A stretch of DNA of 64,000 bases from Carettochelys insculpta (Eukaryota > Chordata > Testudines > Carettochelyidae): the NCBI RefSeq assembly GCF_033958435.1, contig NC_134138.1, positions 8,320,001 to 8,384,000 on the forward strand, in the 5' to 3' direction. A program made the translations under genes and the position numbers. Below, piece by piece: positions 42,401-55,244 of this stretch. The notes under the pieces are model-generated. The model saw nothing but the letters and a program-made list of their open reading frames with translations. It did no database searches and had not been told where the DNA came from. How positions within the stretch are numbered: position 1 is the first letter of the stretch; each line of letters begins with the position of its first letter.

Positions 42401-43554
42401 AGTGTACACCAAGGAGATTCAATCCTGGACCAAGATCTGAAAGTGCTAGGTTCACCATCAGGTAATAACTATGAAGTGTGACAAGATGTGATATCTTTAA
42501 AGGCCCAGCATTAGCCACTCAATGAAGCAGAGACAATACTTTCACTGAGGTGTACAAGAGCAGGATCAGGCATTAGGGACCTCCACTGGATATGCTGCCC
42601 ATGTGCAACTCAAATCTGGGACTACTACATCACTTCTAGACACCAATAATGAGGTTCTTCTATCAGGGACAGGAGAAGTGAGTTGTGTAACAGCAGTGCC
42701 TGTTCAAAAGGAATGCTTCAGTCGCCTGTATTAGGCTTGTCCTCCTATTGAATGAAGAGTGCCTAGGCTGCAAGAGCTCTTAATGTTTTCTAGTTATGCT
42801 AACAGGAGGTAAGGCAATTCCAGCTAATAGCTGCATCTGTATGAGGCCAAATAGTCTACACTGAAGTACAGGACTAACATCAGGAGCTGCACAGTATTTT
42901 CCTGGTATTCATATTTATGATGCTTTCTAGGATAATAGAATAAAGGGGAAGTTAATAACAATGACACTCAGTGCAGGTGTTTCCACTTAAACTCCCATTA
43001 ATGCTCTGATCCTGCTCCTTTAGCTCGATGGATATTTCCGAGCTGGCATAGGCTTTTAGCCGAGAAAGCAGGAATGGAGTAATCTGAATAATGCAGTCCA
43101 TGAAGATCAGAGTAATTTGCTACATCAGCCCATTATGGCAGCAAAGTTGTGCTGGCTACTGGTGATATCCACCTCCCAGGAAGATGGTCAATATGGTCTG
43201 CACACTGTGTATGGCCATAAATGGGCTGAAATAAGTGTCCTGGAACTGAAGGTCCTACCCTAAGCCAGATACCATCCATCGCTACCTTTAACGTTTATTG
43301 CATGGATTTGCTTTGGCCTGGGAACACTAAGGGAACATCTACACAGAAGAAGCAAAGCATGGTTAGGTTAGTAGGGTACCAGGACCATGCTGATTATTAT
43401 TGTTTTAGTGACTGCTTGTACTCTTCTGTTCATGTCCATCTGTTGTTTCTTGTCTCAGATTGTAAGTTCTTTGAGGCAGAGTTGTCTTTTTCCTCCGTGT
43501 TTGTACAGCACCGCTCAAAAAGTGGGTGTAGTCCATGATTTGGACTCTTGTGCT
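42401..43554. other. Unassigned sequence
   Basis: No gene or clear repeat. A solitary GTCTACAC-like end ('ggaacatctacacagaagaa') sits near 43,331. Confidence 0.35.
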
Positions 43555-43872
43555 CCAGGACATGGGTGGGGTCCGCAGACCCCTGGGAGTCTGTGAGGGT
43601 ATTGTGGGGATGGAGGGGTCTGTGGAAAAAGAAAAGATAATAATTATCCTAGAAAATAAGTTTTAAATAAATTGCAAAGTTATGATCAATTATTATTTTT
43701 AAATTAAATGTCTTCCAATAATGTTGTTAATTTATGTCCCAAAATCTGTTGTGGTTTCTTTTTTCATTTAATGACGTGTGCACAGCAGCCAGAATTGGCT
43801 TTGATGGGGGTCTGAAAATGGTTTGGGGGAGTGATTGGGGGTCGGCACTAGTTAAAATGTTGGAAACCATTG
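43555..43872. mobile_element. Possible hAT-like non-autonomous element
   Basis: 'gtggggtccgcagacccctg' and 'ggaggggtctgtggaaaaag' at the left and 'gggggtcggcactagttaaa' to 'accattgatct' at the right recall hAT elements. Precise inverted ends were not established. Confidence 0.35.
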
Positions 43873-44014
43873 ATCTAGGATAATAATAATAGTTCCTTTG
43901 TTATGTTTCCCAAGTCCTCCATTCTTGGTTTTCCTTTCCCTGGCTCCCTCCACTTTCACCTTCCTTCCCGTCAGCTGGCTGGCCGGCTTGTGTCTTTTCT
44001 TCCATCTGAACTCC

Positions 44015-44197
44015 CACCATCTCTCTCCTGCTTTCTCCTTTGTCAGAAGCTGGGAATGGGTGACGAGGGGTGGATCACCTGTTCTGTTCCTTACCTCTGC
44101 AGCAGCTGGAACTGGCCACTGTCAGAAGCCAGGACTCTGGGCTTGATGGACGTTTGATCTGATCCAGTGTGTCATTCCTATGTTCTTATGTTCTCCC
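44015..44197 (+). mobile_element. CR1/L3-like LINE 3' end
   Basis: 'gggcttgatggacgtttgat' and 'ctgatccagtgtgtcattcc' followed by 'tatgttcttatgttctc' form a common reptile LINE 3' terminus with an ATGTTCTT-type tail. Class assignment is provisional. Confidence 0.55.
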
Positions 44198-44377
44198 CAG
44201 ATTTACTCCTCACCCAGGAGGGGGAAAGTTACTGATAGGGCCACTTCTGGAATCTTGCTTCCAGCAGTTAGAAGGTGGGGCAGTGGGGACTCAGGTCTTC
44301 CCTTGAGCTTTCTGCTCGCATTGCTGATGGTGAAGATTCCCCACTATTCCCGGAAGAAAGAGGAAGTAAGGACAGAT

Positions 44378-44585
44378 AGAATCACAGAACCCTAGAACTG
44401 GAAGGGACCTTGAGAGGCCATCAAGTCCAGTCCCCTGCCCTCGTGGCAGGCCCAAGCACCATCTAACCCATTCTCAATAGGTGTCTACCTAACCTGCTCT
44501 TAAATATCTCCAGTGGTGGAGATTCTACAGCCTCCCTAGGTTATTTAATGTCTAACCTAAGCCTCCCTTCCTGCAATTCGTGGAA
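44378..44585 (-). mobile_element. CR1 LINE 3' end, internally deleted
   Basis: The plus strand shows 'atcacagaaccctagaactg' at the 3' end, 'gtctacctaacctgctctta' and 'ctccctaggttatttaatgt'. A deletion removes the segment normally between 'gaggcaatttattccag' and 'ctaatgtc'. Confidence 0.82.
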
Positions 44586-44855
44586 GGGGCACCTCTCTTT
44601 CTTGTGTTAGGTGCTGCTGCTATGCCACATACAGATAGGGAAAGCTGAGTCCACAAAATTCTCCAAGCAGGCTCTGTCCTCATCTGACTCTTCCACTCTG
44701 CTGTAAGCAGCCATGGAGAGCTCTCCTCCTCTTACCCATATCGCTTCATATTTTAGCACTGCCAGTGGTAGCTGGGGAGATGACCACCAGTCCATCATCA
44801 GCTCCATTCAGATTGGATTCTCAGGGCATGCCTACGTGGGTGTTCTGTTGTTGCA

Positions 44856-45275
44856 GGAAATCATAGAATCCTAGGGCTGGAAGGGACCTCAGGAGGTCAT
44901 CAAGTCCAGTCCCCTGCCTAAAGCAGGATCAACCCCAACTACATCATCCCAGCCAGGACTTTGTCAAGCCGGGACTTAAAAAACCTCTAGGGATGGAGAT
45001 TCCACCACCTCTCTTGGTAACTCATTCCAGCTCTTTACCACCCTCCTGGTGAAACAGTTTTTCCTAATATCCAACCTACTCCTCTCCTTCTGTAACTTCA
45101 GACCATTGTTCCTTGTTCTGCCATCTGTCACCACTCAGAACTGTCTCTCTCCATCCTCTCAAAAGCTTCCCTTCAGGAAGTTGAGGGCTGCTATCAAATC
45201 TCCCCTGTCTTCTCTTCTGCAAACTAAATAAGCCCAAGTCTCTCAGCCTCTCCTCATAGGTCATGTGCTCCAGCA
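44856..45275 (-). mobile_element. CR1 LINE 3' part, second subfamily
   Basis: The minus-strand frame 45330-45076 encodes HMTYEERLRDLGLFSLQKRR, the ORF2 C-terminus. The UTR and 3' end ('aaatcatagaatcctaggg' at 44858) follow. It resembles the copy at 2562 more than those at 16825 or 50604, indicating two CR1 subfamilies. Confidence 0.85.
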
Positions 45276-45717
45276 TGGTGGTAGGCATGCAGATGGGGGA
45301 ATTCCTCTGTTGACCTTGCCATGTCCACACCAGGTCGACTTAAGTACAACGCTTAGTGTTGGGTATAGTTCACGTTCCCAAGCAATGTACCTAGGTTCAA
45401 TCTACATTTCACCTGTAGATCAGGACTCCATGCTGAACAGCCCTACTCTACATCCTTTGTTATCCAGAAATGTCAAGGAATGGGGGATTCCAGTTAATGA
45501 AATTTTCTGGTTAACAGAAAGTATACCTGTTGGTCAGAAATTTGTACACATTCCACGTAGTTGGCAATTTGAAGATTTCATAATATGTGAAACCAAACGT
45601 GGGATGCGTAACGCTAACTACATGTACATGTAACTTTATACTGCTGTCACACACACACAGCATCAATGACCAATCCCAGATGTACAAAGATACCTCTTCT
45701 GCTCCTACTCTGACCTC
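45276..45717. other. Unassigned sequence
   Basis: A short (AC)n run occurs at about 45,648-45,659. Otherwise nothing recognised. Confidence 0.35.
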
Positions 45718-45720
45718 TAT

Positions 45721-46123
45721 GGCTGGGTCTGCACTTGGCCTTCTGTTGACAGGGCGACCTTCTGTTGACAAAACTAGGGAGTGTCTACACTACAGATGTG
45801 CTCTGTTGATGGAATGCAGCAGTTTTCCTGGAAGAATTCGGTCGTGACCATACTAGACAGCACCTCTGTCGACAAAAAATAGTGGAGATGCTCCCAGGGG
45901 CCCCTCTGTCGACAACAGGCCTTCTGGTTCACTGGGCTGCCCTGTTTGCAGAGCTTCTGGCTGGCTGTTCTGTTGACAGAGGGCTGGGCAGTCTGGCCTC
46001 TCTCCGTCGACAGAAGGCATCGCTGGGGGGAGCCCCTGTTAGGTGTGGACGCGTTTTGTTGACAGAGGTTTTGTCAAGAAACAGTGACTTCTGTTGACAG
46101 AATGCTGTAGCCCAGATGCAGCC
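45721..46123. mobile_element. GTTGACAG-rich DNA element with 3-bp TSD
   Basis: The left end 'ggctgggtctgcacttgg' and the right end 'cccagatgcagcc' are diverged inverted repeats. TAT flanks both sides (45718-45720 and 46124-46126). The word CTGTTGACAG or 'ctctgtcgacaa' recurs many times in both orientations through the element, suggesting clustered transposase-binding sites. The copy at 59291 has the same motif. Confidence 0.72.
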
Positions 46124-47297
46124 TATACGAACTATACATGCTGTTCTCTCTTGCTGCTAGTTAGACATTCGTATATCACCCCAGAAGCTAACCTTTAGAC
46201 ACTAAACATTACAACCCTGGCCCAATCCATGCAGCATCTCCCACCACCTTGCAAGACCATTAAAAATAATTAATTTATAAGGATGAGATTCTGGTTGAAT
46301 CGGGGCTACCTGTCCCTTGACACTCCAGCCAGTTTTTCTTTCCCTTATCCCCTTTTGGCACAGGCCCTTTGAGTTATAAGATTATTATTAAAAATCCAAA
46401 TAAGATCCTACAATTAATGTTTCAATATCCTCTGATCTCCCCCACCTTGTTCCCATGCACCGTTCTCCTGGTGCTACGCTGCTGATGGTTTATTTTGATG
46501 TATACAGTCTTAAATTGATGTTTTATTTGTCTGTGAATCATCACGGCTGACAACAATATTATTAAACTAGAAAGCATGAGGGGACAGATTGATGCTGCAA
46601 TCAATTATATATTGCTCAGCAAGTGGCTGTTGCCGTATGACAGATGGGGATTGGTTCCATATTGTACAGTTGTGCGTGGAAAGCCCCTGTGAGGGGTCAA
46701 GCCAAGACCCCCGTGTTCAAAAGGATGGCTGGATGCTGAGCTGCCAGCTAAACGGTGGTGGATTTTGTGGTATGTCTGGGATGGTGTCTTTCTAGGCAAT
46801 CATGTGGTCTTCAGAGCTCTGAGTTTCCTTCTTGGGGAAGATGAGAGGCTCACATAGGACTAGAACTGCATGTGGTAGGCCAGACAGAGTCACTCACACC
46901 TAGTGCTTAGAGGAGTGGTGGTTAGACCCACTGAGCAGAGCAGAAGTCAGGAGCCAGAGCCAGGGGTCGAGCCAAGGGTTGGAGCCAAGTGCCGGGGTGA
47001 GGCAGAGAAGCAGAGATCTAGAACAGGGCAGAAGGCAGAAATTAGGGAAATTGCAGGGCTCCGAAAGTGAGTGAGAAGGTGGGGACCAATCTAACAGCCA
47101 GTCAGCTTCTCAGACAACCTCCTGTGTCTCCTTCTAGCTTAAATAGTGAGTCAGAGCCCATCGGAGAAGCTGGACGTCTCCTCCAGTTCTGTGGGCAGTG
47201 CCTAAAGTGAGTTTGCGCCACATCAGCTCACACTGCCAGCTGGTACGAGGCACTTCCAGAGGGGCTGCCTGCAGAGTTGGCTTCAAGACCAGTGATC
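46124..47297. other. Unassigned sequence
   Basis: No gene or known repeat was recognised. Confidence 0.35.
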
Positions 47298-47495
47298 AGT
47301 ATTGCCTGTAAGCTGAGTGCTTGTGTGGCCACCCAGGAGAGATTCAGGTGCTGCCCATCTGATTAGCAGAATGCCCACACCCACCCGTAGAGGGTTCAGC
47401 ACATGTCCCTGCTGGTGGTGCACATTTGCACATGTCTTGGTGCAGATTAAAAAATTTATTCTGCCCATGGATGGGAAAAATTAGAGGGAACCTCA
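47298..47495 (-). mobile_element. GTTCCCT-type interspersed repeat, copy 3
   Basis: The plus strand is the complement of the family: 'ctgtaagctgagtgcttgtg', 'ggccacccaggagagattca', 'gtgcacatttgcacatgtct' and 'gggaaaaattagagggaac'. Confidence 0.7.
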
Positions 47496-47964
47496 CCAGT
47501 GACCCTTTACATTGTGCTGCCATGTAAAATCCCTGGCTTTGCCTGAATGGGGAGCAAGATTCTCCTGTAGAAAGAGGCAAAGGTTCCTTGATGGTCTGCG
47601 TCCTGACGATTCTGCACTGCTCTAAATGACAGAAACCCCCTTCCCCCCAGGGCTGCAAACAGGTGGTGCTGAGAATACCCATAGTGTGATGCCCTGACTG
47701 GTGTATTCCATCTGACCCTCAGCACATCCCTGCTCCAGGCTTACCAAGGTAACCTGTCTGGGTGAGGTTCTGTGGAAGTGTGTGGAGATTGAATTGTGGG
47801 GAATCCTTCCTCTGATTTTAGCCACTGATGTAGCTACACTAATAGTACACAAGTATTGAGCCAGAAAGCAGCTGTGACCATGGGTTATCTAATTAATCAT
47901 AATTATATGCAGTCTTTATTACCCTGCAGAGCTTTGGTGCTCCCTCCATCTATTGGGTTGTTAT
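47496..47964. other. Unassigned sequence
   Basis: Nothing recognised. Confidence 0.35.
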
Positions 47965-48175
47965 GATTTGTTATTTGTATTACAGAAGCACCTACTGCAG
48001 AGCCCATTGTGCTAGGGGCTGTACAAACACAGAACAAAAAGGTGATGTCAAAGAGCTCATCATCCGAGTATAAAATGAGAGATCACAGATGCAGGCAGCA
48101 GGACAGACAAGGGGACAGACAGTCAGACAATACCGATCAGAGGGACAAGCCGTTGTCTCAACATGACCAGCTGTC
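47965..48175 (+). mobile_element. Ancient interspersed repeat ('gtgctag..gctgtac' family)
   Basis: 'ttatttgtattacagaagca', 'cattgtgctaggggctgtac', 'aaacacagaacaaaaaggtg' and 'aaagagctcatcatccgag' appear in the order of the family. This is its fullest copy here. Confidence 0.55.
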
Positions 48176-48514
48176 CTGTCCTTGCTGTGTAGGCCTCATG
48201 GTAGAGTTTGAAGGAAGGATGTGAAGGAGGATAATGCGGTAGCTTTGTGGCTGCTTGAAGGAGCACATGAACTGAAAAGTTAACCTGTGGGTGAGGGAGG
48301 CTGATATATGCTTGTAAATGAAGAAGTAACTTAATTTTGAGACTGTAGAAAAAGGAGCCCGTGGAAGGAAGCAAACAGATGGGTGACCTGGTTAAATTGA
48401 CAGGCCAGATGTTGTGAACTGAGGCCTGGTATAATCATAAGCTCTCTCTCGAAGAGTACATGCGTGTAATTCACACACCTAGCAGTTTTGGTCACTGTCC
48501 TACACAGTAACACT
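48176..48514. other. Unassigned sequence
   Basis: Nothing recognised. Confidence 0.35.
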
Positions 48515-48640
48515 TACACAGACCTAGACTAAGTCTCTGCTGAGAGACAGCTGGCTTTCCACTCCAACTGTAGCCTGTCATGCGCTGGGGTCCCAGGTTC
48601 AAGTCTGCCTATTTGCAGAGTGGGGGGCTCTGTAGAGAAG
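48515..48640 (+). mobile_element. tRNA-derived SINE (second type)
   Basis: 'gactaagtctctgctgagag' then 'acagctggctttccactcc' and a B-box-like 'ggttcaagtctgc' define a tRNA-like head. Related heads occur at 55400, 57435 and, in minus orientation, 58340. No CR1 tail is seen. Confidence 0.6.
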
Positions 48641-50603
48641 TATACAGCCCAGAAAGGGCTGGTTTAGAGCAATTGGTGGAAGCAGCCTTCTTTTGCCTCT
48701 CTCTGTTTTCAGTCACTGTGCACTAACCTGCAGGATTCTAAGAATAAAAGTAGTTGCAAGAATATTTGATATTTTTGTCTTACTTCTCTCTTCTCATAAA
48801 AATGATACGAGGAAAAGGATTTTCAGAGCCACGCTCTGGATACATGTAAGCGAGGTAAGATTCCGTTCGGCAAGACTGGAGAGAAAGACGTCAAGATGCT
48901 GAGAACCTGGATGAGAATTTTAGCTGCGGGGATGTGTAGGTGATGCCAGATATTAGAGATGTTATGCAGAACAAATTGTAACAATTTAGACACAACCTGG
49001 ACGTGAGAAGCTATACAGAGAGGCACGTGTTATCTCTGTTCCTGCAGTTAATTTATACGTACAGCCCTGGGTGGTCACAAAATTTGCATCTGCATCTATC
49101 TTGGAAACACAAAAATCATCCACAGTTATCCAGATGTGTGGATGTGGCTATAAAGCAGTCATCCACAGACCTGCAGGGCTTTAGACGTAAAATTTGGACC
49201 CACATCCAGCCGAGGGCTGCGAAACAAAGACTCAAATATCTGCAGATATGCAAGGTTTGGACATAAAATTTGCATCCACATTTATTCGAGATCCACAGAA
49301 ATGATCTAGGGATGTAAAACAGATATCCGTGGCTTTGCAAGGCACTGTTTATAAGGTTTTGCAGCAGGGACTGTCTTTTTGTGACAGAGGTGTACAAACA
49401 ATAGAGCACTGACTCCTGATCAACTCAACATAAAATAATCATTGTAATAAAATATTTTCTAGGTACATTATAGGACAGATCTTCTCCCAGTTCTGACAGA
49501 AGCAGTTAGGGGAAGTTTGCTTACTTAGTTTGTAAGTTCTTACTTAGTATGCAGATAAAAAGGGGATTTCAATCTCTACTATTCAATCCATTTTAAATTA
49601 AGAAAGCAAATCCTTGCGGAAGGCATCACTATGAAAATACACCCACAATACTGCTGCTTTCTGTGCTTTGCATGTACAATAGAACATAAGCCAGATGTGT
49701 TTTCATAATATATGACCAATAATTCTTTCTGGCATCATGTATCTATCATACTAAAATCCCCTTCTTTATTGCAACGTAGGAGAAAATTTTACCACCAGAT
49801 TTTACTGAAAATATGTCAGTCACTCGTGAAAAACACTAAACACATGTCTGAAGGAAGAAATATGAGCTCAAGGGTTATGGCCTGAGCAAACAACGCCCAT
49901 GATCTCTGCTTCCCTGGAGCCATCTCATAGCTTCTGGGCAAGAGTTTCAATATTTCAGTGTCAGGAAGAGACTATTTATGCAATATGCATGGCTATAAAT
50001 CACAGCATTAACGAGAGAAGCACAGAGAATTCAGACTATTAGCAGGAAACTGGTTTTATATCTAAGCTGTGACATACTCTCCCCAGCAGCCAAATTCGCG
50101 TTTTGTTCATTACCAATTATGGTTACCCCTCAGTCAGCAGCGTCTGTTACAAAGTTCACTGGAGTCCAGAACAGGATTTTAACTGACTTCAGGAAACATT
50201 GAGTCAGGCTCTACATTAGCCCTTTTCCTCTACAAAGTGCTTTATGCATGTGAATTAACTTATCCTTAATTAATCACATCAAAATAAATATATGTATTAA
50301 AAGGCAGTGAGGAAGAACAACTGAAAAGTTAGGAAATGCCACTATTAAAGCTGCCTGTGTCAACTGAATTTAGCCCATGCATAAAAATGAATAAGGATTG
50401 TCTTGGTCAACATCAAACATGGAGTTCCCGGCAGAGACAAGGAGAGAACCCAGAAACCCTCTCCTGTGTCTTAAGCAAGAGAACACATCCTTTATCTTCT
50501 TACAAGCCTTTTCCTTGTGCATTGTCCATCTAACACATTGGATGGGGATAGGGAAACTCTAGAATAAGTAGCATGTGATTATGTAATTATAGGCTTGTTT
50601 CAT
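48641..50603. other. Unassigned sequence
   Basis: About 2 kb without recognised genes or repeats. Around 49,070-49,330 the words 'atttgcatc' and 'cacagatct'-type strings recur, suggesting an imperfect local repeat. Confidence 0.35.
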
Positions 50604-51062
50604 AATCACAGATTCATAGAATGCTGGGACTAGAAGGGAGGTGAGAGGTCATCAAGTCCAGCCCCCTGCCCTCATGGCAGGACCAAGTACTGTCTAGACC
50701 ATCCCCGAAAGACATTTATTTAACCTGTTCTTAAATATCTCCAGAGATGGAGATTCCACAACCTCCCTAGGCAATTTATTCCAGTGTTTGACCACCCTGA
50801 CAGTTAGGAACTTTTTCCTAATGTCCAATCTAAACCTCCCTTGCTGCAGTTTAAGCCCATTGCTTGTTGTTCTATCCTCAAAGGCCAAGAAGAACCGATT
50901 TTCTTCCTTCTCCTCATGATACCCTTTTAGATACCTGAAAACCGCTACCATGTTCCCCCTCAATCTTCTCTTTTCCAGACTAAACAAGCCCAATTCTTTC
51001 AGCCTTTCTTCATAGGTCATGTTCTCTAGTCCTTTGATCATTATTCTTGCTCTTTTCTGGAT
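50604..51062 (-). mobile_element. CR1 LINE 3' part, longest open C-terminus
   Basis: The minus-strand frame 51095-50694 reads, without interruption over the conserved part, [76 protein letters not shown] and FKNRLNKCLSGMV, then stop. This is the intact CR1 ORF2 C-terminus. The 3' UTR follows to 'tcatagaatgctgg' near 50,610. The RT and endonuclease are missing, so the copy is 5'-truncated. Confidence 0.9.
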
Positions 51063-52889
51063 GCAGATCCAGGTGAACAAAGCAGTGTCTGACACAAGAT
51101 TTTACCTGCCACCCAAATTCTGGCATATCCTGCTTGACTTTGCCTCCTTTGCATTCTTTCAGGGTTTTCCATAAGTAATTTCCATGTTTTTATTAAAATG
51201 CCTACAAACAAACAGAGACAACAGAAATTCCTGTTACCCTGTGCAGCAGCATTGCAAACTTTCCCAATGCTTGCTCTTTCAACGTTTCAAGACTGCATAG
51301 GGTCCTTCATTGTTAAAAGGCCAGGACAACCTCTAGGTTAGGCTCAGTTCCCACAAGACCCTCATTGTCACAATTTCAGGGCTTCTCTTGGGTTAATTTT
51401 GATGCAGTCAACGGGCCCAGAGAGTCATATTTGCTACCCTGTCACATACACAGCACTGTGAAATTAAACAAGGTCTGGGGTTTCAATCAGAGAGATCTTG
51501 GTGGCCATGACAGGCACAGAAAAAGAAGGGAAGACAGATTGAGCATCTGAAATACAAAGAGTTAAGAGAGGTTCTCATTTTAACAGTGCCCTTCTGTTCC
51601 TTTAGCTGTAGATTGTTTTAAGAAGGATGACCCTTTTTGTTGGCAATCTCTCCAATGATATCAAAGCTGGAAATAAATATTCTTTTTTGAGCAGGAGGAG
51701 GGAGAGAGAAGGAGAAGCAGTTAGTTGAGCTGAGCTGGAACGATGCAGTTGCTGTTTCTGTAAAGCTCCGTCCTGCTTCCGTAAGGACCAACCAGAACAA
51801 AGGCACACACGTGGGGAGGGAGGAGAACAGCCAATATGGACAACACAGACCTGATGCTGTCCCTGATGCTGACTTTCACTTGCAGCCTCACTTCTGCAGA
51901 AGTATAGGTACCATACACGGTTTGATCAGTCACTCAGAGACCTGGCAAACTTGTGCCAAAATTGGGCTGTTTAAGGCAATACCTTTTGCAGTTATTCTGG
52001 TCACAGGCTTATGGGGTGCCGCAAAACAGTCTTGGCCAGCTAAGAACAGCCTAAATGAGTCATACCAAAGCACCATCTCACTCATTGTCTTCCAACAGTG
52101 GCCAATGCTAGGTGCTCCAGAAGGAATGAACAAAACAGATAATCATCAGGTCACCGCATTCACCCATTCCGAGCTTCTGGTAAACAGAGGCTAGGGACAC
52201 CAACCCTGTCCGTCGTGACTAATAGCCATTGATAGACCTATCCTCCCAAGCCAGACTCTTGGTATACAGAAGACAAAAGGAGCAGGATAGGGAGAAGTCA
52301 GGTGGGGAAGGAAAAAGGACACACAAGGGAAGAGGTGACATCAGGAACCACCTCTCATATCTCAGGAGGAGTTTGGGATTCAACAGATGCCAGTGGAGAA
52401 GAAGATGAAATCTGTGTCCCTCTCTTTGGCCCAGCGTGGTCAAGACTTCTCTAAGGATGAGGACAATAAAGCTCTCTCCTTCTGGTTCCTCCGCTTTCAT
52501 GGATTTAAGAACCCCCAAGTTGGCTGATAAGCAGAAGAGCAAATCCCCTCATTGTTGGGGCTATCTGTAGGCTTCATGGCCAAACTCATCAGTTTTGGCC
52601 CATTGATTTGCAGTCTTGTACTCTTTGTTTACCAGGTGTGTCCTTAACAATCCTTGGTTTAAATTATATCAGGAGTATTTTAGGGTTGGGCTAAATCAAC
52701 CATCGTCTCTCCCTTTTCTCACCTTTTCCACCCACATTTGTTTGTGTAGGTTTTGGGAAAGTTTTGTGAACTTTCACCCTCTTCCCAAAAGTTGAGCTCA
52801 CAGCTGGGGGAGGCCCACCAGCCCTCCGTTATCTGAGCACCTCACAAATATCTATAGCTATATCTTCACAACAACAGGGACAGCAGGGC
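51063..52889. other. Unassigned sequence
   Basis: No gene or repeat recognised. Open frames (51811-52194 and others) have no domain. Confidence 0.35.
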
Positions 52890-52945
52890 CGTGTCTACAC
52901 TAGCCCCAAACTTCGAAATGGCCATTTTATTGCACACCTACCTAT
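52890..52945. mobile_element. GTCTACAC-group left-end fragment
   Basis: 'gggccgtgtctacactagcc' and 'ccaaacttcgaaatggccat' closely match the left end of the element at 9584. No right end is found. Confidence 0.6.
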
Positions 52946-53362
52946 GAAGAAAGTCTGCTGACTTGTCTTGTTGGGGTTATTGTTCTTTATGGTTGACAGA
53001 GATAATTTGCTTATTACAAAACTGCTGAAGATCTTGAAGTTTTCCCTCTCCCTCTCTCTTTATTTTTTTAGAGTTTAAAATTAAAATGATTTCAACAAAG
53101 AGGCAGAAAATATTAGCCTATTGCAGCTCTCTCAGATCTGTACAATGAAGTACAGTGGAGCTGAGCTTCTATCTAATGGTTTCACTTTGCAGCTGGGTAA
53201 TAATGCTATTAACTCCACTTTATGGGTTTATCTGCAAGCTATTGTTGTACACATTGCAACTGAGCTGCGAAAAGGATGATTCTCCTTCTAACTTATCCTT
53301 GGAAGGCTTCCAGGGAATGTGAGTTGCTTGAGAAGGTCAATGTTCTCCTCGGAAGGAGCATC
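52946..53362. other. Unassigned sequence
   Basis: Nothing recognised. Confidence 0.35.
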
Positions 53363-53365
53363 TGA

Positions 53366-53661
53366 GGGTACATCTATACTACCCAGTAGATCGACCTGAT
53401 CAGGATCAATCTTCTGGGGTTTGATTTTGTGCACCTAGTGGGGATGTGCAAAATTGACCTATCGGGGTCAACAGTTGACTCCAGTACTCCTCAATCTCAT
53501 GAGGAGTAAGGGGGGGTCGACGGGAGAGTTTCTCCCATTGACCACCCTCAGTGGGGATGGCCAGCTAAGTGTATCATAGATAAGTCAATTCCAGCTACCC
53601 AATTGCTGTAGCTGGAATTGCATCTCTATGGTAGACTTTAAGGTCTAGGGTAGACCTGGCC
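53366..53661. mobile_element. GTCTACAC-group DNA transposon with 3-bp TSD
   Basis: The left end is 'gggtacatctatactaccca' and the right end 'ctagggtagacctggcc'. TGA flanks both sides (53363-53365 and 53662-53664). The interior 'gatcaatcttctggggtttg' resembles the copy at 30662. Non-coding. Confidence 0.7.
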
Positions 53662-53734
53662 TGAGGATGGAAGAGTGTAGCTTTATGGTCAGGCTGTTTA
53701 CATCATAGTATCAGGAGGTACCAGCTGACCATGA

Positions 53735-53800
53735 ACCCATCTTGTGCTAGGTGCTGTACCAAGCCATTGGGAGAGATATGCCCTGTTCCAAAGAATAGTT
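53735..53800 (+). mobile_element. Ancient interspersed repeat fragment ('gtgctag..gctgtac' family)
   Basis: 'cttgtgctaggtgctgtacc' and 'gagatatgccctgttccaaa' match the family core. Confidence 0.45.
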
Positions 53801-54797
53801 CCAGACCCTCCCAGGTATGTAGGTGCTTAACTCCCCATGACTGAGGAGCTGGGCCCTGCCACCTAAGCAGAGCCAGAGACCTGAAGTGTCTTAGCACACA
53901 GCAGCTCCATGGCTGAGAAGAGAACGTGCTGGAGCACTGGGATACTGACTAAGAGAGAGAGGCACCACCTGTTCCCAGAACCACTCCTTGTCTCCTGAGT
54001 CGTAGGACTGGACTTTATCCACTGGCCCTCCCAGCCTGTTCAGGAGATGGCTTTCTCTCCGTGATGCTGGACAGCCAGGTGGGAATGGTGGAAGATATTG
54101 TGGTGGAGGTAATTACACTGCAGCTTCCTCCTTCCAACCCACAAAGACTCTAAACATATGGCAGCACAGGCCGTCTCTTCCCTATGCCTTAAGAGGGTGA
54201 GGCCCTGTTCTCATGGAAGAAATATCGCTATTGTGGAGGCAGCCCGCAGCTCAGAAAATCGCAATGATGGTTCTGCTTCTTGCTCTGCAATTAGCGAAGC
54301 TTGTTGGTGGCGGTAAACAGCCATTCGAAGTGCATAAGAGTGAATCTGGATGGCTCTCAAAGGCCAAGCGCCCCGGATGCTGCCGAGTAATTATTATTAT
54401 TATTTACTATTTGTATTACCCTGCAACGCCAGAGTTACTGACATACAGCTGCAAGGTTTCCTCCCAAGCCAGTCCAGCGAGTCGTTTTGAATAGTGGGCT
54501 CTAAATATTTTTTAATTGGTATTTTGTTGTTCAGCGGGAGGCCTGGGGGCTGCCGTAGCTAAATGGAAAACAAAATTGCCCCTACCCTTATCTGAACACT
54601 CACGAGCAGACGCAGGGAGACCTCCTGTTTGGGCCCAAGGAAATTGAGGAACTGGAATACTTTGGGTGGGTTTTAGGAATTAGAATGAGCGTGGTCTGGT
54701 TCCAAGCCTGCAGGGCTCAGCAGGTCTCAGGAGAATGGGGGTTTACTCCTAGCTCTGCCAATACCAGCTGTGTGCCTTTCAATGGTAGGTGCTTTGG
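53801..54797. other. Unassigned sequence
   Basis: A (TTA)n-like run occurs around 54,389-54,405. No gene was recognised. Confidence 0.35.
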
Positions 54798-55203
54798 GTA
54801 TGTCTACACTGCTGAGTGCACTGACAGCTTCCACAGGCCCCTGGGCAAAGTGCATGGGAGGACCCGGCTCTGGTCCCCTGGGTGGAAGGGGTGGGGCTGG
54901 GCCGATTTAAAGGGCCTGGGGCTCCAGCCACTACCACAGCTGCAGTAGCAGCTGGGAGCACAGGAGGTCCCTTGAATTGCTGGGCCCCAGAGCAATTGGC
55001 CTCTGCCCTGTTCAGCAGCCCTGCTACACCGCAAACTGTGGTGCAGTGGTAGCGCATGTGGTAGTGCAGTTATATGCCACAGTGAGAGGCTCTGGCTGGA
55101 GGACACAGTAGGGAGAAGCTCCAGCAGCTCCCTGCCATGGGGAAAAGCTCCCACAGCAGGCAAGCAGCAGGGCACCATGCTGCTAAAAACAGCAGTGTAG
55201 CCG
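54798..55203. mobile_element. Possible GTCTACAC-group element
   Basis: The left end 'gggtatgtctacactgct' and a right end 'agcagtgtagcc' are inverted. The interior is GC-rich. No TSD is evident and limits are tentative. Confidence 0.4.
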
Positions 55204-55244
55204 GGGGAGTCACGTCTTGCACGTGTAGGGAGCCATATAATGCA